Shown here piece by piece: positions 26,402 to 35,246 of a DNA stretch of 47,209 nt. Both the position numbers and the translations under genes were made by a program. The stretch lies in NCBI GenBank assembly GCA_017379075.1, contig JAFNXL010000043.1:1-47209 (forward strand). Reading direction: 5' to 3'. The stretch's first letter is position 1; each line of letters begins with the position of its first letter. Source of the stretch: Bacteroidaceae bacterium. GTDB taxonomy: Bacteria > Bacteroidota > Bacteroidia > Bacteroidales > Bacteroidaceae. The notes beneath the pieces were generated by a model. The model saw nothing but the letters and a program-made list of their open reading frames with translations. It ran no database searches and was not told where the DNA came from.

Positions 26402-27151
26402 ATGACAATGAAAAGAATAACGACCATTTTATTCCTGCTTCTGGCAAGCATATACGCACAGGCATTCACACTCGTCATTGACCCTGGACACGGAGGGAAA
26501 GACGCGGGAGCCATTGGCAAGAACAGCAAGGAAAAAGACATAAATCTGGCCGTAGCACTGGCATTTGGCGAAATGGTAAAGGCTAATTTCCCAGATGTCA
26601 AGGTAATCTTTACACGAAAGACTGACGTTTTTGTTGAACTCAGCGAAAGAGCAAACATAGCCAACAAAGCTAAAGCAGACTTATTCGTAAGCATCCATAC
26701 CAACAGCCTGCCCAAGGGGAGAATTTCAAGAGGAACAGAAACTTATACGCTGGGTATGCACAAAGCTGCGGAAAATCTTGAAGTGGCAAAGAGAGAGAAC
26801 AGCGTCATCACCATGGAGTCGAACTATAAGACACACTACGAAGGTTTTGACCCGTCAAGCAGCGAAAGCTACATCATATTCGAATTCATGCAAGACCAAA
26901 ACATGGAAAAAAGTGTGATGTTTGCCAAAAACGTACAACAGGAATTTGCCGCAACCGCAGGCAGAAAGAACAAAGGAGTGTTCCAGGCCGGCTTCTTGGT
27001 ACTGCGGGAGACAAGTATGCCGAGCGCGCTGGTGGAACTGGGATATATCAGCACCCCCGACGAAGAACGCTATCTGAAAAGTGCAGCCGGACAGAAGGCG
27101 CTGGCAAGAAGTATTTACAAAGGATTCAAAGCATATAAGAACAAGTTATGA
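26402..27151 (+). CDS. N-acetylmuramoyl-L-alanine amidase (Amidase_3)
   Basis: This zinc amidase cleaves the bond between N-acetylmuramic acid and the stem peptide of peptidoglycan, in the periplasm. It has 249 residues, with a signal peptide (KRITTILFLLLASIYAQA) followed directly by the catalytic domain. Zinc ligands are H30 (VIDPGHGGKD), E44 and H99 (FVSIHTN), and the C-terminal catalytic Glu lies in ALVELGYIS. The start could be 26402 (MTMKR) or 26408 (MKR). Its stop overlaps the MCE gene start by four bases, and the pairing suggests a cell-envelope operon. Confidence 0.93.
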   Translation: MTMKRITTILFLLLASIYAQAFTLVIDPGHGGKDAGAIGKNSKEKDINLAVALAFGEMVKANFPDVKVIFTRKTDVFVELSERANIANKAKADLFVSIHTNSLPKGRISRGTETYTLGMHKAAENLEVAKRENSVITMESNYKTHYEGFDPSSSESYIIFEFMQDQNMEKSVMFAKNVQQEFAATAGRKNKGVFQAGFLVLRETSMPSALVELGYISTPDEERYLKSAAGQKALARSIYKGFKAYKNKL

Positions 27152-28038
27152 AAATATCCAAAGAAGCTAAAATCGGACTGATGGGTACAATAGCCCTCAT
27201 TGTATTATTTTTCGGCATCAATTTTCTGAAAGGAATGAGCATTTTTAGCAATGACGCCGTTTACTATCTTCAATTCAAGAATGCGAAGGGACTGACCAAG
27301 AACAGCACAGTATTTGCCGACGGCTTTGACATTGGAAGAGTCAGCGACGTGAGATACGACTACATGAACCCCGGAAAAGTTATTGTGGAAATCTCTGTAG
27401 ACAGAAGCCTTCGCATACCCAAAGCATGCAAAGTGGCTTTGGACGAAGCCATGCTGGGCGGATGTACCCTGAACATGCACCTGACCGGAAGCGTGGAAGA
27501 TGCTTATGCAGAAGGTGACACCATCATAGGCGACGAGTCAAACGGCCTGATGGAAAAAGCGTCAGCCATGATTCCTCAGGTAGAGCCCATTTTGGCCAAA
27601 ATGGATTCTCTTCTTGCCGCACTCAACCGCATTGCGGCAGATCCCGCCCTTGCACAAATCCTGCACAATGCAGAAGAACTGACTGCCAATCTGAACCAAA
27701 GCTCAATCCAACTGAACAAGCTGCTGGCAAAGGACATGCCACAAATGGCAAAAACTTTCAATCAAGCAGGAGAAAACATCGTAACCCTTACGAACAACTT
27801 GAACCAGCTTGACTTGCAGACAACCCTTAATGGAATCACGGCAACGGTGAACAACGTAAACAACATGATTGCCCAAATGCAGAATCCTCAAGGAACGTTG
27901 GGCAAATTCATGAACGACCCTACCCTTTACAACAATTTGTCTGAGACAGCAAACAGCGCAAACGAGCTGATGAAAGACTTGAAAGCGCGTCCCAAACGCT
28001 ACGTTCACTTCTCTGTTTTTGGCAAAAAGGAAGAATAA
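27148..28038 (+). CDS. MCE/MlaD-family protein
   Basis: This 296-residue envelope protein has one N-terminal membrane segment (about residues 10-27, GLMGTIALIVLFFGINFL). A single MCE domain follows (about 38-120, AKGLTKNSTVFADGFDIGRV), then a long helical region (about 140-275). MCE proteins form hexamers that carry lipids between inner and outer membranes with an ABC transporter. The usual MlaE/MlaF partners are not in the window; here it is coupled to a peptidoglycan amidase instead. A hairpin follows at 28083-28121. Confidence 0.88.
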   Translation: MKISKEAKIGLMGTIALIVLFFGINFLKGMSIFSNDAVYYLQFKNAKGLTKNSTVFADGFDIGRVSDVRYDYMNPGKVIVEISVDRSLRIPKACKVALDEAMLGGCTLNMHLTGSVEDAYAEGDTIIGDESNGLMEKASAMIPQVEPILAKMDSLLAALNRIAADPALAQILHNAEELTANLNQSSIQLNKLLAKDMPQMAKTFNQAGENIVTLTNNLNQLDLQTTLNGITATVNNVNNMIAQMQNPQGTLGKFMNDPTLYNNLSETANSANELMKDLKARPKRYVHFSVFGKKEE

Positions 28039-28082
28039 GGCAAAAAGCACCCCGATTTCACTCTATTTAAATTTAATCTAAA

Positions 28083-28121
28083 TAGCCAACCTTCCTAAAA
28101 GCATAGTCGGAAGGTTGGCTA
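28083..28121. terminator. Hairpin after the MCE gene
   Basis: A perfect 13-base stem, TAGCCAACCTTCC (28083-28095) with GGAAGGTTGGCTA (28109-28121), has a 13-base loop. It is followed by an A/T-rich stretch without a clean T-run, so it is a probable terminator. Confidence 0.75.
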
Positions 28122-28417
28122 ATTTATAAAAAATCTGAAACTTACACACAGATAGAAAGAATCGCTATATAAAACCCAATTACAACAAACAAACTAAATA
28201 TCAAATAGTTAAAATCTCAAAACAGGCAAAACAAATCGTGCTATAACGAATGGGCTAAGTATCTTTGATTAACAATAATTTGCAATTGATTTGCTAAAGA
28301 TGTCTGGTTTAAAGCTAGATTTTGTAATATGGTTTTTTATACCGAAATTTGCAGTCGAAAAAGGGATAAGTACACCTTAGAAAAGAAATACAATTTAATA
28401 TATAAAACAAGGAAGAC
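28122..28417. other. AT-rich dnaA upstream region
   Basis: No gene is present between the MCE hairpin and dnaA. TATCTTTG (28260-28267) could be the dnaA -7 box, with a leader of about 145 bases. I found no exact DnaA box (TTATCCACA) on either strand; the nearest is a two-mismatch TTACACACA at 28142. An origin is therefore not supported. Confidence 0.5.
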
Positions 28418-29827
28418 ATGGCAGAAGCACCACAAATATTGTGGCAGAATTGTTTAAGTTTTATTCAAAGCAACTTGAACGAGCAACAATTCCAGACATG
28501 GTTCGTACCGACTAAATTCAAGTCATACGATGCCGAGTCTGGGCTGCTTACCTTATATGTACCCAGCCAGTTCTTCTATGAATATATTGAACAGAATTTC
28601 CGTAAGCTTGTATATGCCGCCATTTTCCGTTTTTTCGGTCAGAAGACACGTCTGAACTACATCGTCAAGATTACCTCTTCTTCCTTGGTCGAGCAGGAAA
28701 GCGACAGAAGTCCTTTTGTTGAGACTGCAACTGGCAATAGGCCCGCCAACCAAAGCCCGAATATACTGCAGGCTAGTGCTCCCGCACAGGATTTAGATTC
28801 ACAACTAAATACAAAGTTGAATTTCGACAACTTCATTGCAGGAGACAGCAACAAACTGCCCCGCTCTGTTGGTATGGCTATTGCTGAGCACCCCAACCAG
28901 CAGACATTCAATCCCTTATTCATATACGGACCGAGCGGTGTGGGTAAGACCCATCTTGTCAATGCCATTGGCACACGCCTCAAACAGCTTTATCCCGCCA
29001 AACGTGTGCTATATGTCAGCGCCCACCTATTCCAGGTACAATACACGGATTCTGTGCGCCATAATACGGTGAATGATTTTATCAACTTCTATCAGAGTAT
29101 TGATACACTTATCATTGATGACGTACAAGAATTTGCATCATTGAAGGGCACCCAAAATACCTTCTTCCACATCTTCAACCATCTGCATCAAAACGGAAGA
29201 CAGATTATCCTGACCAGCGATCGTCCCCCACACGCATTATCCGGAATGGAAGACCGCATGCTCACCCGTTTCAAATGGGGATTGATTGCAGAATTGGAAA
29301 AGCCCGAAGAAGCACTCAGACAAGCCATCTTGACAAGCAAGATACAACACGATGGACTGAACATCGGCAAGGATGTCATCAACTATATCGCCGAACATGT
29401 TAGTGAAAGTGTGCGCGAATTGGAAGGTGTCGTACATAGCCTGCTTGCCAATTCCATCGTATATAATAAGAAAGTGGTTGACCTTGAGTTCGCCAAGCGC
29501 ATTCTCAAGCACAACAAACCGGCAATCAACAAGCGCAATATCACCATTGACAAGATTGTGGAGGAGACCTGCGCTTGCTGTAACATCCGCCAGGAAGACG
29601 TCTACAACAAGACCAGAAAAGCAGACATCGTTGAGGCACGCCAGCTGAGCATGTACCTGGCACAAAAACATACCACGCTTACTATAAGCCGTATAGGTAC
29701 ATTGTTGGGAAACCGTAACCATGCAACGGTAAGCCATGGTATAAAGAACATCGAGAATAAATTGAAAGTGAGCAAAAAGCTCCGCGATACTCTGAAACTC
29801 ATTGAGGAAAAACTTTGTCTACAATGA
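28418..29827 (+). CDS. dnaA: Chromosomal replication initiator DnaA
   Basis: This 469-residue initiator binds DnaA boxes and melts the origin. It has an N-terminal interaction domain (residues 1-90, ILWQNCLSFIQSNLNEQQF) and a variable linker (about 90-130). The AAA+ domain has Walker A GPSGVGKTHL near 171-180 and Walker B TLIIDDVQE near 229-237. The domain IV helix-turn-helix signature is GNRNHATVSHGIKNI near 430-445. The next gene begins within its last bases (ATGA, 29824-29827), so it is translationally coupled to the nitroreductase fusion. No beta-clamp gene follows, unlike many other phyla. Confidence 0.97.
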   Translation: MAEAPQILWQNCLSFIQSNLNEQQFQTWFVPTKFKSYDAESGLLTLYVPSQFFYEYIEQNFRKLVYAAIFRFFGQKTRLNYIVKITSSSLVEQESDRSPFVETATGNRPANQSPNILQASAPAQDLDSQLNTKLNFDNFIAGDSNKLPRSVGMAIAEHPNQQTFNPLFIYGPSGVGKTHLVNAIGTRLKQLYPAKRVLYVSAHLFQVQYTDSVRHNTVNDFINFYQSIDTLIIDDVQEFASLKGTQNTFFHIFNHLHQNGRQIILTSDRPPHALSGMEDRMLTRFKWGLIAELEKPEEALRQAILTSKIQHDGLNIGKDVINYIAEHVSESVRELEGVVHSLLANSIVYNKKVVDLEFAKRILKHNKPAINKRNITIDKIVEETCACCNIRQEDVYNKTRKADIVEARQLSMYLAQKHTTLTISRIGTLLGNRNHATVSHGIKNIENKLKVSKKLRDTLKLIEEKLCLQ

Positions 29828-31050
29828 TGAACATAAAAACCAGACGTACCATACGAAAATATAATCAGCAGCCCATCACCGATGAGCTGCTGAATCAGTT
29901 ATTAGAAGATTCTGCCCGCACCCAGACAATGGGCAACCTGCAACTCTACAGCGTGATCGTAACCCGTGATGAAGAGATGAAGAAGCGTCTTGCACCATTT
30001 CATTTCAACCAACCGATGGTTACAGAAGCACCCGTAGTGCTGACCATTTGCGCAGATTTCAGAAGAACAACAGACTGGTGCGAAGCTAGGAAAGCCACAC
30101 CGGGATATGACAATCTGTTAAGCTATCAGAATGCCGCCACAGACGCCCTGCTCTATGCACAGACGTTCAGCAATCTTGCTGAAGAAGCCGGACTGGGCAT
30201 CTGCTTCCTTGGTACAACGGTTTATATGACACAAGGCATCATAGACACCCTCAAGTTGCCCGCACTCGTCATGCCTGTAGCCACACTTACGGTTGGATGG
30301 CCGGATGAGGAGCCAGCCTTGACAGACCGCCTTCCATTGGAGGCATTTGTGCATCAAGAAACATACCAGCCCTACTCCGCCGAACGTATCGACAACCTGT
30401 ACGAATACAAAGAAAGTCTGCCCGAGAACAAAGCTTTCGTGGAACAGAACAGCAAAGAAACACTTGCACAAGTGTTCACAGACTGCAGATACACCAAGGA
30501 CGCCAATGAAGCCATGTCGATAACCCTGGCCGAATCGTTATTCAAACAAGGTTTCCTCAGCTCTCCCCAAATTTGCTCCTCACTTCCCATTTTGGAAGTC
30601 CGCCCAGACGTGCTGGAGTGTGACGTAGTGCGCTTCCAAAACAAACGCGAGAAATGGGTAGCGTTTGTGGGTCTGTATGAAGGCTATCCATATGAAATCT
30701 TCACCGGACTGATGGATGATGAAGAAGGCATCATGTTGCCAAAGAGTGTTTCCAGCGGACGCATCATCAAACACACAAGCCGCAACGGGCAGAAACGCTA
30801 CGATTTCCAGTTCGAGAACAAACGTGGTTACAAGACTACCGTAGAGGGACTAAGCGAGAAATTCAACCCCGAATATTGGAACTACGCCAAGCTCATCAGC
30901 GGTGTGCTCCGTTACCGCATGCCCATTGACCATGTGATAAAGCTTGTCAGCTCATTGGAACTTGACAGCGACAACATCAACTCCTGGACAACCGGTGTAG
31001 TACGCGCCTTGAAACGCTATCAGCCCAACGCACCGCTGGAAGAAGAATGA
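29824..31050 (+). CDS. Nitroreductase fused to NrdJ-like C-terminal region
   Basis: In 408 residues this joins two unrelated parts. Residues about 1-245 are a nitroreductase-fold flavin oxidoreductase of the Bacteroidota NADPH-dependent type (KTRRTIRKYNQQPITDELL; QNAATDALLYAQTFSNLAEE; AGLGICFLGT). Residues about 259-405 match, from memory, the region before the extreme C-terminus of adenosylcobalamin-dependent ribonucleotide reductase (ECDVVRFQNKREKWVAFVGL; YEIFTGLMDDEEGIMLPKSV; FNPEYWNYAKLISGVLRYRM). The reductase's catalytic barrel and its C-terminal Cys/zinc-ribbon tail are absent. The frame is uninterrupted. It overlaps dnaA and folB by four bases on either side, so the transcript is tightly coupled. 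Function is unknown. Starts at 29815, 29824 and 29827 are possible. Confidence 0.85.
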   Translation: MMNIKTRRTIRKYNQQPITDELLNQLLEDSARTQTMGNLQLYSVIVTRDEEMKKRLAPFHFNQPMVTEAPVVLTICADFRRTTDWCEARKATPGYDNLLSYQNAATDALLYAQTFSNLAEEAGLGICFLGTTVYMTQGIIDTLKLPALVMPVATLTVGWPDEEPALTDRLPLEAFVHQETYQPYSAERIDNLYEYKESLPENKAFVEQNSKETLAQVFTDCRYTKDANEAMSITLAESLFKQGFLSSPQICSSLPILEVRPDVLECDVVRFQNKREKWVAFVGLYEGYPYEIFTGLMDDEEGIMLPKSVSSGRIIKHTSRNGQKRYDFQFENKRGYKTTVEGLSEKFNPEYWNYAKLISGVLRYRMPIDHVIKLVSSLELDSDNINSWTTGVVRALKRYQPNAPLEEE

Positions 31051-31412
31051 CAGCAACCATCAAGATAGAACGTTTGCGCATCCATGCCCGACATGGTGTG
31101 CTCCCCCAAGAACGCATTGTGGGAGCATGGTTTTATGTCAGCATGGAAGCGGAGTTCGACTGCACCCCCGAAGCATATCTCGATGACCAACTTAGTGGTA
31201 CGATAAACTATGCCGATATCGTATCATGCATAACTCAACAACTAGACACCCCCAGCCAGCTTCTGGAACATTTGGTGTACCGCTCAGGCCAATCGCTGAT
31301 GGACACTTTCCCCCAAATCAACCACCTTACGCTTTCCATCTTCAAGGAAAACCCACCCATGAAAGCCCAATGCGATGAAATTGGCATAAAAATGGATTTC
31401 GCACGCCAATAA
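31047..31412 (+). CDS. folB: Dihydroneopterin aldolase
   Basis: This 121-residue cytosolic enzyme converts dihydroneopterin to 6-hydroxymethyl-dihydropterin and glycolaldehyde in folate synthesis. It has the family pattern LRIHARHGVLPQER (E22 in the conserved HGxxxxE region), INYADI near 53-58, and LLEHLVYR near 72-79. KENPPMKA near 106 supplies the usual lysine. The start overlaps the fusion gene's stop (ATGA), placing it third in the dnaA transcript. Confidence 0.92.
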   Translation: MTATIKIERLRIHARHGVLPQERIVGAWFYVSMEAEFDCTPEAYLDDQLSGTINYADIVSCITQQLDTPSQLLEHLVYRSGQSLMDTFPQINHLTLSIFKENPPMKAQCDEIGIKMDFARQ

Positions 31413-31449
31413 AGCCCCATGAAATAGCCCAAAATTGCATTTTTTTTTG

Positions 31450-31457
31450 TAACTTTG
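31450..31457 (+). promoter_or_regulatory. -7 box of the oadG-oadA-oadB operon
   Basis: TAACTTTG matches the consensus, with no TTTG at -33 spacing. Transcription would start near 31464, so the start at 31498 (leader about 34 bases) is preferred over an in-frame GTG at 31468. Confidence 0.65.
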
Positions 31458-31497
31458 TCGCAATTTCGTGAATTTTAATCATATATCACATATATTT

Positions 31498-31758
31498 ATG
31501 GAAAATATCGGTTTAGGAATCCAACTGATGGTGGTGGGCATGAGTACTGTCTTCCTCATCCTTATGATTCTGATCAGCGGCGGCAAGCTGCTCATCAATT
31601 TCGTGAACAAGGTAGCCCCCGAAGAGGTTGTGGCTCCAAAGAAAGCGGCAGCCGCTGCACCCGCTACAATTGACGCAGGCACAATGGCTGTTTTGCAAGA
31701 AGTTGTAAAACAGATTACTGGCGGAAAAGGCCATGTGGCTTCTGCCAAGAAAATCTAA
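31498..31758 (+). CDS. oadG: Oxaloacetate decarboxylase gamma-type subunit
   Basis: This 86-residue protein starts MENIGLGIQLMVVGMSTVFL, with one membrane helix covering about residues 8-32. An Ala/Pro-rich linker and a short C-terminal segment (MAVLQEVVKQITGGKGH) follow. It fits the OadG/MmdD small subunit that anchors and assembles the sodium-pumping decarboxylase at the inner membrane. Size, topology and position directly before oadA and oadB support the call. Confidence 0.85.
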   Translation: MENIGLGIQLMVVGMSTVFLILMILISGGKLLINFVNKVAPEEVVAPKKAAAAAPATIDAGTMAVLQEVVKQITGGKGHVASAKKI

Positions 31759-31789
31759 GACAACCACATTGCACAACCCATAATTCTTT

Positions 31790-31818
31790 AGGGCAGACAT
31801 TGGTTCCACGCCCTTTTT
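31790..31818 (+). terminator. Weak hairpin between oadG and oadA
   Basis: AGGGC (31790-31794) pairs with GCCCT (31810-31814) over a 15-base loop and is followed by a T-run. The short stem suggests partial termination or RNA processing inside the operon rather than a full stop. Confidence 0.35.
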
Positions 31819-31851
31819 AATCATCAAACAAAATTAAGGTAAAAGAAAAAT

Positions 31852-33696
31852 ATGGAAAGAGAAGTAAAATTCAGTCTCGTATTCCGCGACATGTGGCAGA
31901 GTGCGGGCAAGTACCAACCCCGTGTAGACCAATTGGTAAAAGTGGCTCCCGCCATCATCAGAATGGGATGCTTTGACCGCGTTGAAACCAACGGCGGCGG
32001 TTTTGAACAGGTGAACCTGCTCTATGGCGAAAACCCCAACAAGAGCGTTCGCGAATGGACCAAGCCCTTCCATGAGGCCGGCATCCAAACCCACATGTTG
32101 GACCGCGCACTAAACGGTCTGCGCATGAGTCCCTGTCCCAAGGACCTCCGCCAGTTGTTCTACAAGGTGAAGAAAGCCCAGGGCACAGACATCACCCGTA
32201 TTTTCTGCGGTCTGAACGACGCACGCAACGTAATCCCCTCTATCCAATACGCAAAGGAAGCCGGCATGATTGCCCAGGCTTCGCTCTGCATCACCCACAG
32301 CCCCATCCACACAGTGGAATACTATGTAGACCTGGCCAAGCAGTTCATTGAGGCAGGCGCCGAGGAAATCTGCCTGAAGGATATGGCCGGTATCGGCCGT
32401 CCCGTAAGCTGCGGAAAGATTGTTGCTGGCATCAAGGCCATCAAGAAGGACATCGTGGTGCAGTACCACTCTCACGCAGGACCTGGTTTCAACATGGCTT
32501 CCATCCTTGAAGTGGCAGAAGCCGGTTGTGACTACATCGACTGCGGTATGGCTCCCCTTTCATGGGGTACCGGACACGCCGACATCATTGCCGTGCAGGA
32601 AATGTTGAAGGACGCCGGATTCAAGGTGAAGGACATCAACATGGAAGCCTACATGGAAGTGCGCACCCAGATTCAGGAAATGTGCGACGATTTCCTAGGC
32701 TATTATATCCCCGAACTGAACCACATCAACAACTCTCTGCTGGTGAAGCCCGGTCTGCCCGGTGGTATGATGGGAAGCCTAATGACCGACTTGGAAGACA
32801 ACCTGAAGTCGTTGAACAAGTGGAAGGTAAAGAACGGACAGCCCGAACTGACTACAGACCAGTTGCTGGTTAAGTTGTTCGACGAGGTGGCCTACGTATG
32901 GCCCAAGGTGGGATACCCCTGCCTGGTTACCCCCTTCTCACAATATGTGAAGAACCTGGCGCTGATGAACGTCATTCAGATGGAAAAGGGCAAGGAACGC
33001 TGGAGCATGATTGCCGACAACATCTGGGACATGATTCTTGGCAAGAGCGGACAGCTGCCCGGCCCCGTAGCCCAGGAACTGAAGGACATGGCAAAGGCTG
33101 AAGGACGCGAGTTCGAGACCAACGATCCTCAGGGCTACTATCCCGATGATTTGGAAGACTACAAGAAGAAGATGCAGGAAAAGGGATGGGAACTGGGTGA
33201 AGACCTGGAAGAACTGTTCGAGTACAGCATGCATCCGTCACAGTACGAGGCCTACAAGAGCGGAAAGGCAAAGGCCGACTTCGAGAAAGACCTTGCCGAG
33301 CGCAAGGCCAAGAAGAACGCTCCCGCCGCTGCCGATATGCCCAAGAGCATCAAGGTGAGCGTGAACGGACAGACCTACGAGGTGAACATTGCCTACGGTG
33401 CCGAGGCTCCCGCGGCCACAACCGCTGCTGCCGGCGCTCCCGTTGCCGCAGCCGGAGAGGGCGAGGATGTTCTAGCTCCGCTGGAAGGAAAGTTCTTCCG
33501 CACCAAGGACGCACAGGAACAGCCGATCGCAGTAGGACAGGAAGTAAAGGCTGGCGACGTCATCGGCTACATTGAGGCCATGAAGACCTATAACGCCATC
33601 CGCGCCGACTTCGACGGCATCCTCACCGCAGTGCTGGTAAACAACGGCGACAGCGTGGAGGAGGACGATCCCATCATCAAGATCGCACGCAAGTAA
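31852..33696 (+). CDS. oadA: Biotin-dependent carboxyltransferase alpha subunit (OadA type)
   Basis: In 614 residues this has an N-terminal carboxyltransferase barrel (about 1-300), a conserved middle domain (about 300-470), an Ala/Pro-rich linker, and a biotinyl domain with the biotin lysine K578 in EAMKT. The barrel's catalytic lysine is K176 (ICLKDMAGIG). The usual LRDAHQS and HTHDTSG motifs read FRDMWQS and HSHAGPG here, a variant I associate with Bacteroidota. With OadB and OadG it decarboxylates a biotin-linked acid (oxaloacetate, possibly methylmalonyl-CoA) and drives Na+ export. Codon use is biased towards C-ending codons, suggesting strong expression. Confidence 0.88.
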   Translation: MEREVKFSLVFRDMWQSAGKYQPRVDQLVKVAPAIIRMGCFDRVETNGGGFEQVNLLYGENPNKSVREWTKPFHEAGIQTHMLDRALNGLRMSPCPKDLRQLFYKVKKAQGTDITRIFCGLNDARNVIPSIQYAKEAGMIAQASLCITHSPIHTVEYYVDLAKQFIEAGAEEICLKDMAGIGRPVSCGKIVAGIKAIKKDIVVQYHSHAGPGFNMASILEVAEAGCDYIDCGMAPLSWGTGHADIIAVQEMLKDAGFKVKDINMEAYMEVRTQIQEMCDDFLGYYIPELNHINNSLLVKPGLPGGMMGSLMTDLEDNLKSLNKWKVKNGQPELTTDQLLVKLFDEVAYVWPKVGYPCLVTPFSQYVKNLALMNVIQMEKGKERWSMIADNIWDMILGKSGQLPGPVAQELKDMAKAEGREFETNDPQGYYPDDLEDYKKKMQEKGWELGEDLEELFEYSMHPSQYEAYKSGKAKADFEKDLAERKAKKNAPAAADMPKSIKVSVNGQTYEVNIAYGAEAPAATTAAAGAPVAAAGEGEDVLAPLEGKFFRTKDAQEQPIAVGQEVKAGDVIGYIEAMKTYNAIRADFDGILTAVLVNNGDSVEEDDPIIKIARK

Positions 33697-33741
33697 TCCC
33701 ACGTCAAGTCATTCACATAATCCCCGTTAAAGCAAGTAATT

Positions 33742-34998
33742 ATGGAAATGTTAATGGATATCCTTGAGAAGCTGTATCAGATGACTGCCTTCGGAGCCAT
33801 TGGCGAGAACCCCATGTTCCTCGTCATGTATCTGCTGGCCTTTGTGCTTCTCTATCTTGGAATCGTAAAGAAATACGAACCCCTGCTGCTTGTACCCATT
33901 GCCTTCGGTGTGCTCATCGCCAACTTCCCCGGTGGCGGTATGGGCGTAATCCAGGCCGATTCAGAAGGCATGGTGCCCGTTACCGTAAACGGAGTGACCA
34001 CCATGAAGAACATCTATTCGATGCCTCTTCATGAGATTGCGCACGACCTGGGTCTGATGAACTACCTCTACTATGCACTCATCAAGAGCGGACTGCTGCC
34101 CCCCATCATCTTCATGGGCGTGGGTGCGCTCACCGACTTCGGCCCCATGCTGCGCAACCTCAAGCTCGCCATCTTCGGCGCTGCCGCACAGATGGGAATC
34201 TTTGCCGTGCTGCTGATTTCTCTGCTCGTGGGCTTCACTCCTCAGGAGGCTGGCTCACTTGGCATCATTGGCGGTGCTGACGGCCCCACAGCCATCTTCA
34301 CCACCATCAAACTGGCTCCCCACCTGCTCGGTCCCATTGCCATTGCAGCCTACTCTTACATGGCTCTTGTACCAGTAATCATCCCCTTGGTGGTGCGACT
34401 GCTCTGCTCTGAGAAGGAGCTCCGAATCAACATGAAAGAGCAGGACAAGCTCTACCCCGACGCACTGCAAATCAAGAACATGCGCGTTCTGAAGATTATC
34501 TTCCCCATTGCCGTAACCACCATTGTGGCCATTTTCGTGCCCACAGCCGTGAGTCTCGTAGGTATGCTCATGTTCGGTAACCTGGTAAAAGAAATCGGTA
34601 ACGACACAAGCCGTCTGTTCGATGCAGCAAGCAACGGTGTGATGAATGCTGCCACCATCTTCCTGGGCCTCTGCGTGGGTGCAACCATGACGGTTGACGC
34701 CTTCATCAACGTGCAGACTCTCGGTATCGTGGCCGGCGGATTCTGCGCCTTCGCCCTCAGTATCGCAAGCGGTATCTTCATGGCTAAGGCATGGAACCTC
34801 TTCGCCAAGAAGAAGGTGAATCCACTCATCGGCGCCACCGGCCTCTCTGCAGTGCCCATGGCAAGTCGTGTGTGCAACACCATCAGCACCAAGTACGACC
34901 CCAAGAACCATGTGCTGAACTACTGCATGTCATCCAACATCAGCGGTGTAATCGGCTCAGCCGTTGCCGCCGGTGTGCTCATCAGCTTCCTTGGCTGA
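33742..34998 (+). CDS. oadB: Sodium-pumping decarboxylase beta subunit
   Basis: This 418-residue polytopic inner-membrane protein decarboxylates carboxybiotin and exports Na+. The signature region IIGGADGPTAIF contains D180, matching the essential Asp of the Klebsiella OadB family. GALTDFGPML (residues 128-137) and the C-terminal GLSAVPMASRV, then SSNISGVIGSAVAAGVLISF, are also typical. It follows oadA by 45 bases and ends at a strong terminator, closing the oadG-oadA-oadB operon. Confidence 0.94.
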   Translation: MEMLMDILEKLYQMTAFGAIGENPMFLVMYLLAFVLLYLGIVKKYEPLLLVPIAFGVLIANFPGGGMGVIQADSEGMVPVTVNGVTTMKNIYSMPLHEIAHDLGLMNYLYYALIKSGLLPPIIFMGVGALTDFGPMLRNLKLAIFGAAAQMGIFAVLLISLLVGFTPQEAGSLGIIGGADGPTAIFTTIKLAPHLLGPIAIAAYSYMALVPVIIPLVVRLLCSEKELRINMKEQDKLYPDALQIKNMRVLKIIFPIAVTTIVAIFVPTAVSLVGMLMFGNLVKEIGNDTSRLFDAASNGVMNAATIFLGLCVGATMTVDAFINVQTLGIVAGGFCAFALSIASGIFMAKAWNLFAKKKVNPLIGATGLSAVPMASRVCNTISTKYDPKNHVLNYCMSSNISGVIGSAVAAGVLISFLG

Positions 34999-35029
34999 TA
35001 GCGGAAGGAAAATCATACAACCCTATAGC

Positions 35030-35064
35030 GAGGGAGGACGACATTGCATCGTCCTCCCTCTTTT
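35030..35064 (+). terminator. Intrinsic terminator of the oad operon
   Basis: GAGGGAGGACGA (35030-35041) pairs perfectly with TCGTCCTCCCTC (35049-35060) over a 7-base loop, followed by TTTT. The remaining spacer to 35246 shows no gene. Confidence 0.95.
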
Positions 35065-35246
35065 GTATCAGTTGTTTTCTTGGGCGATGTCCAAACGGGA
35101 TGAAGGTTGAATAACATTTTGAAGTTTCTCCCCGTTCCAGACCACGGCTATGAAAATTGCGGAAACAGAATCCGGCGTCAGACCTTGCTTCTGAAACATT
35201 TCTGGAGCATGGCCCAACGCCGGACAGCGTAAAAAAGGGAAATCTT

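Noticed and set aside
28039-28417. Replication origin upstream of dnaA
   Set aside because: There is no exact DnaA box on either strand; the single near match has two mismatches, and AT-richness alone is not enough.
35065-35246. Small gene between oadB and the PqaA-like gene
   Set aside because: Frames on both strands lack a start context, codon bias or any recognisable motif.
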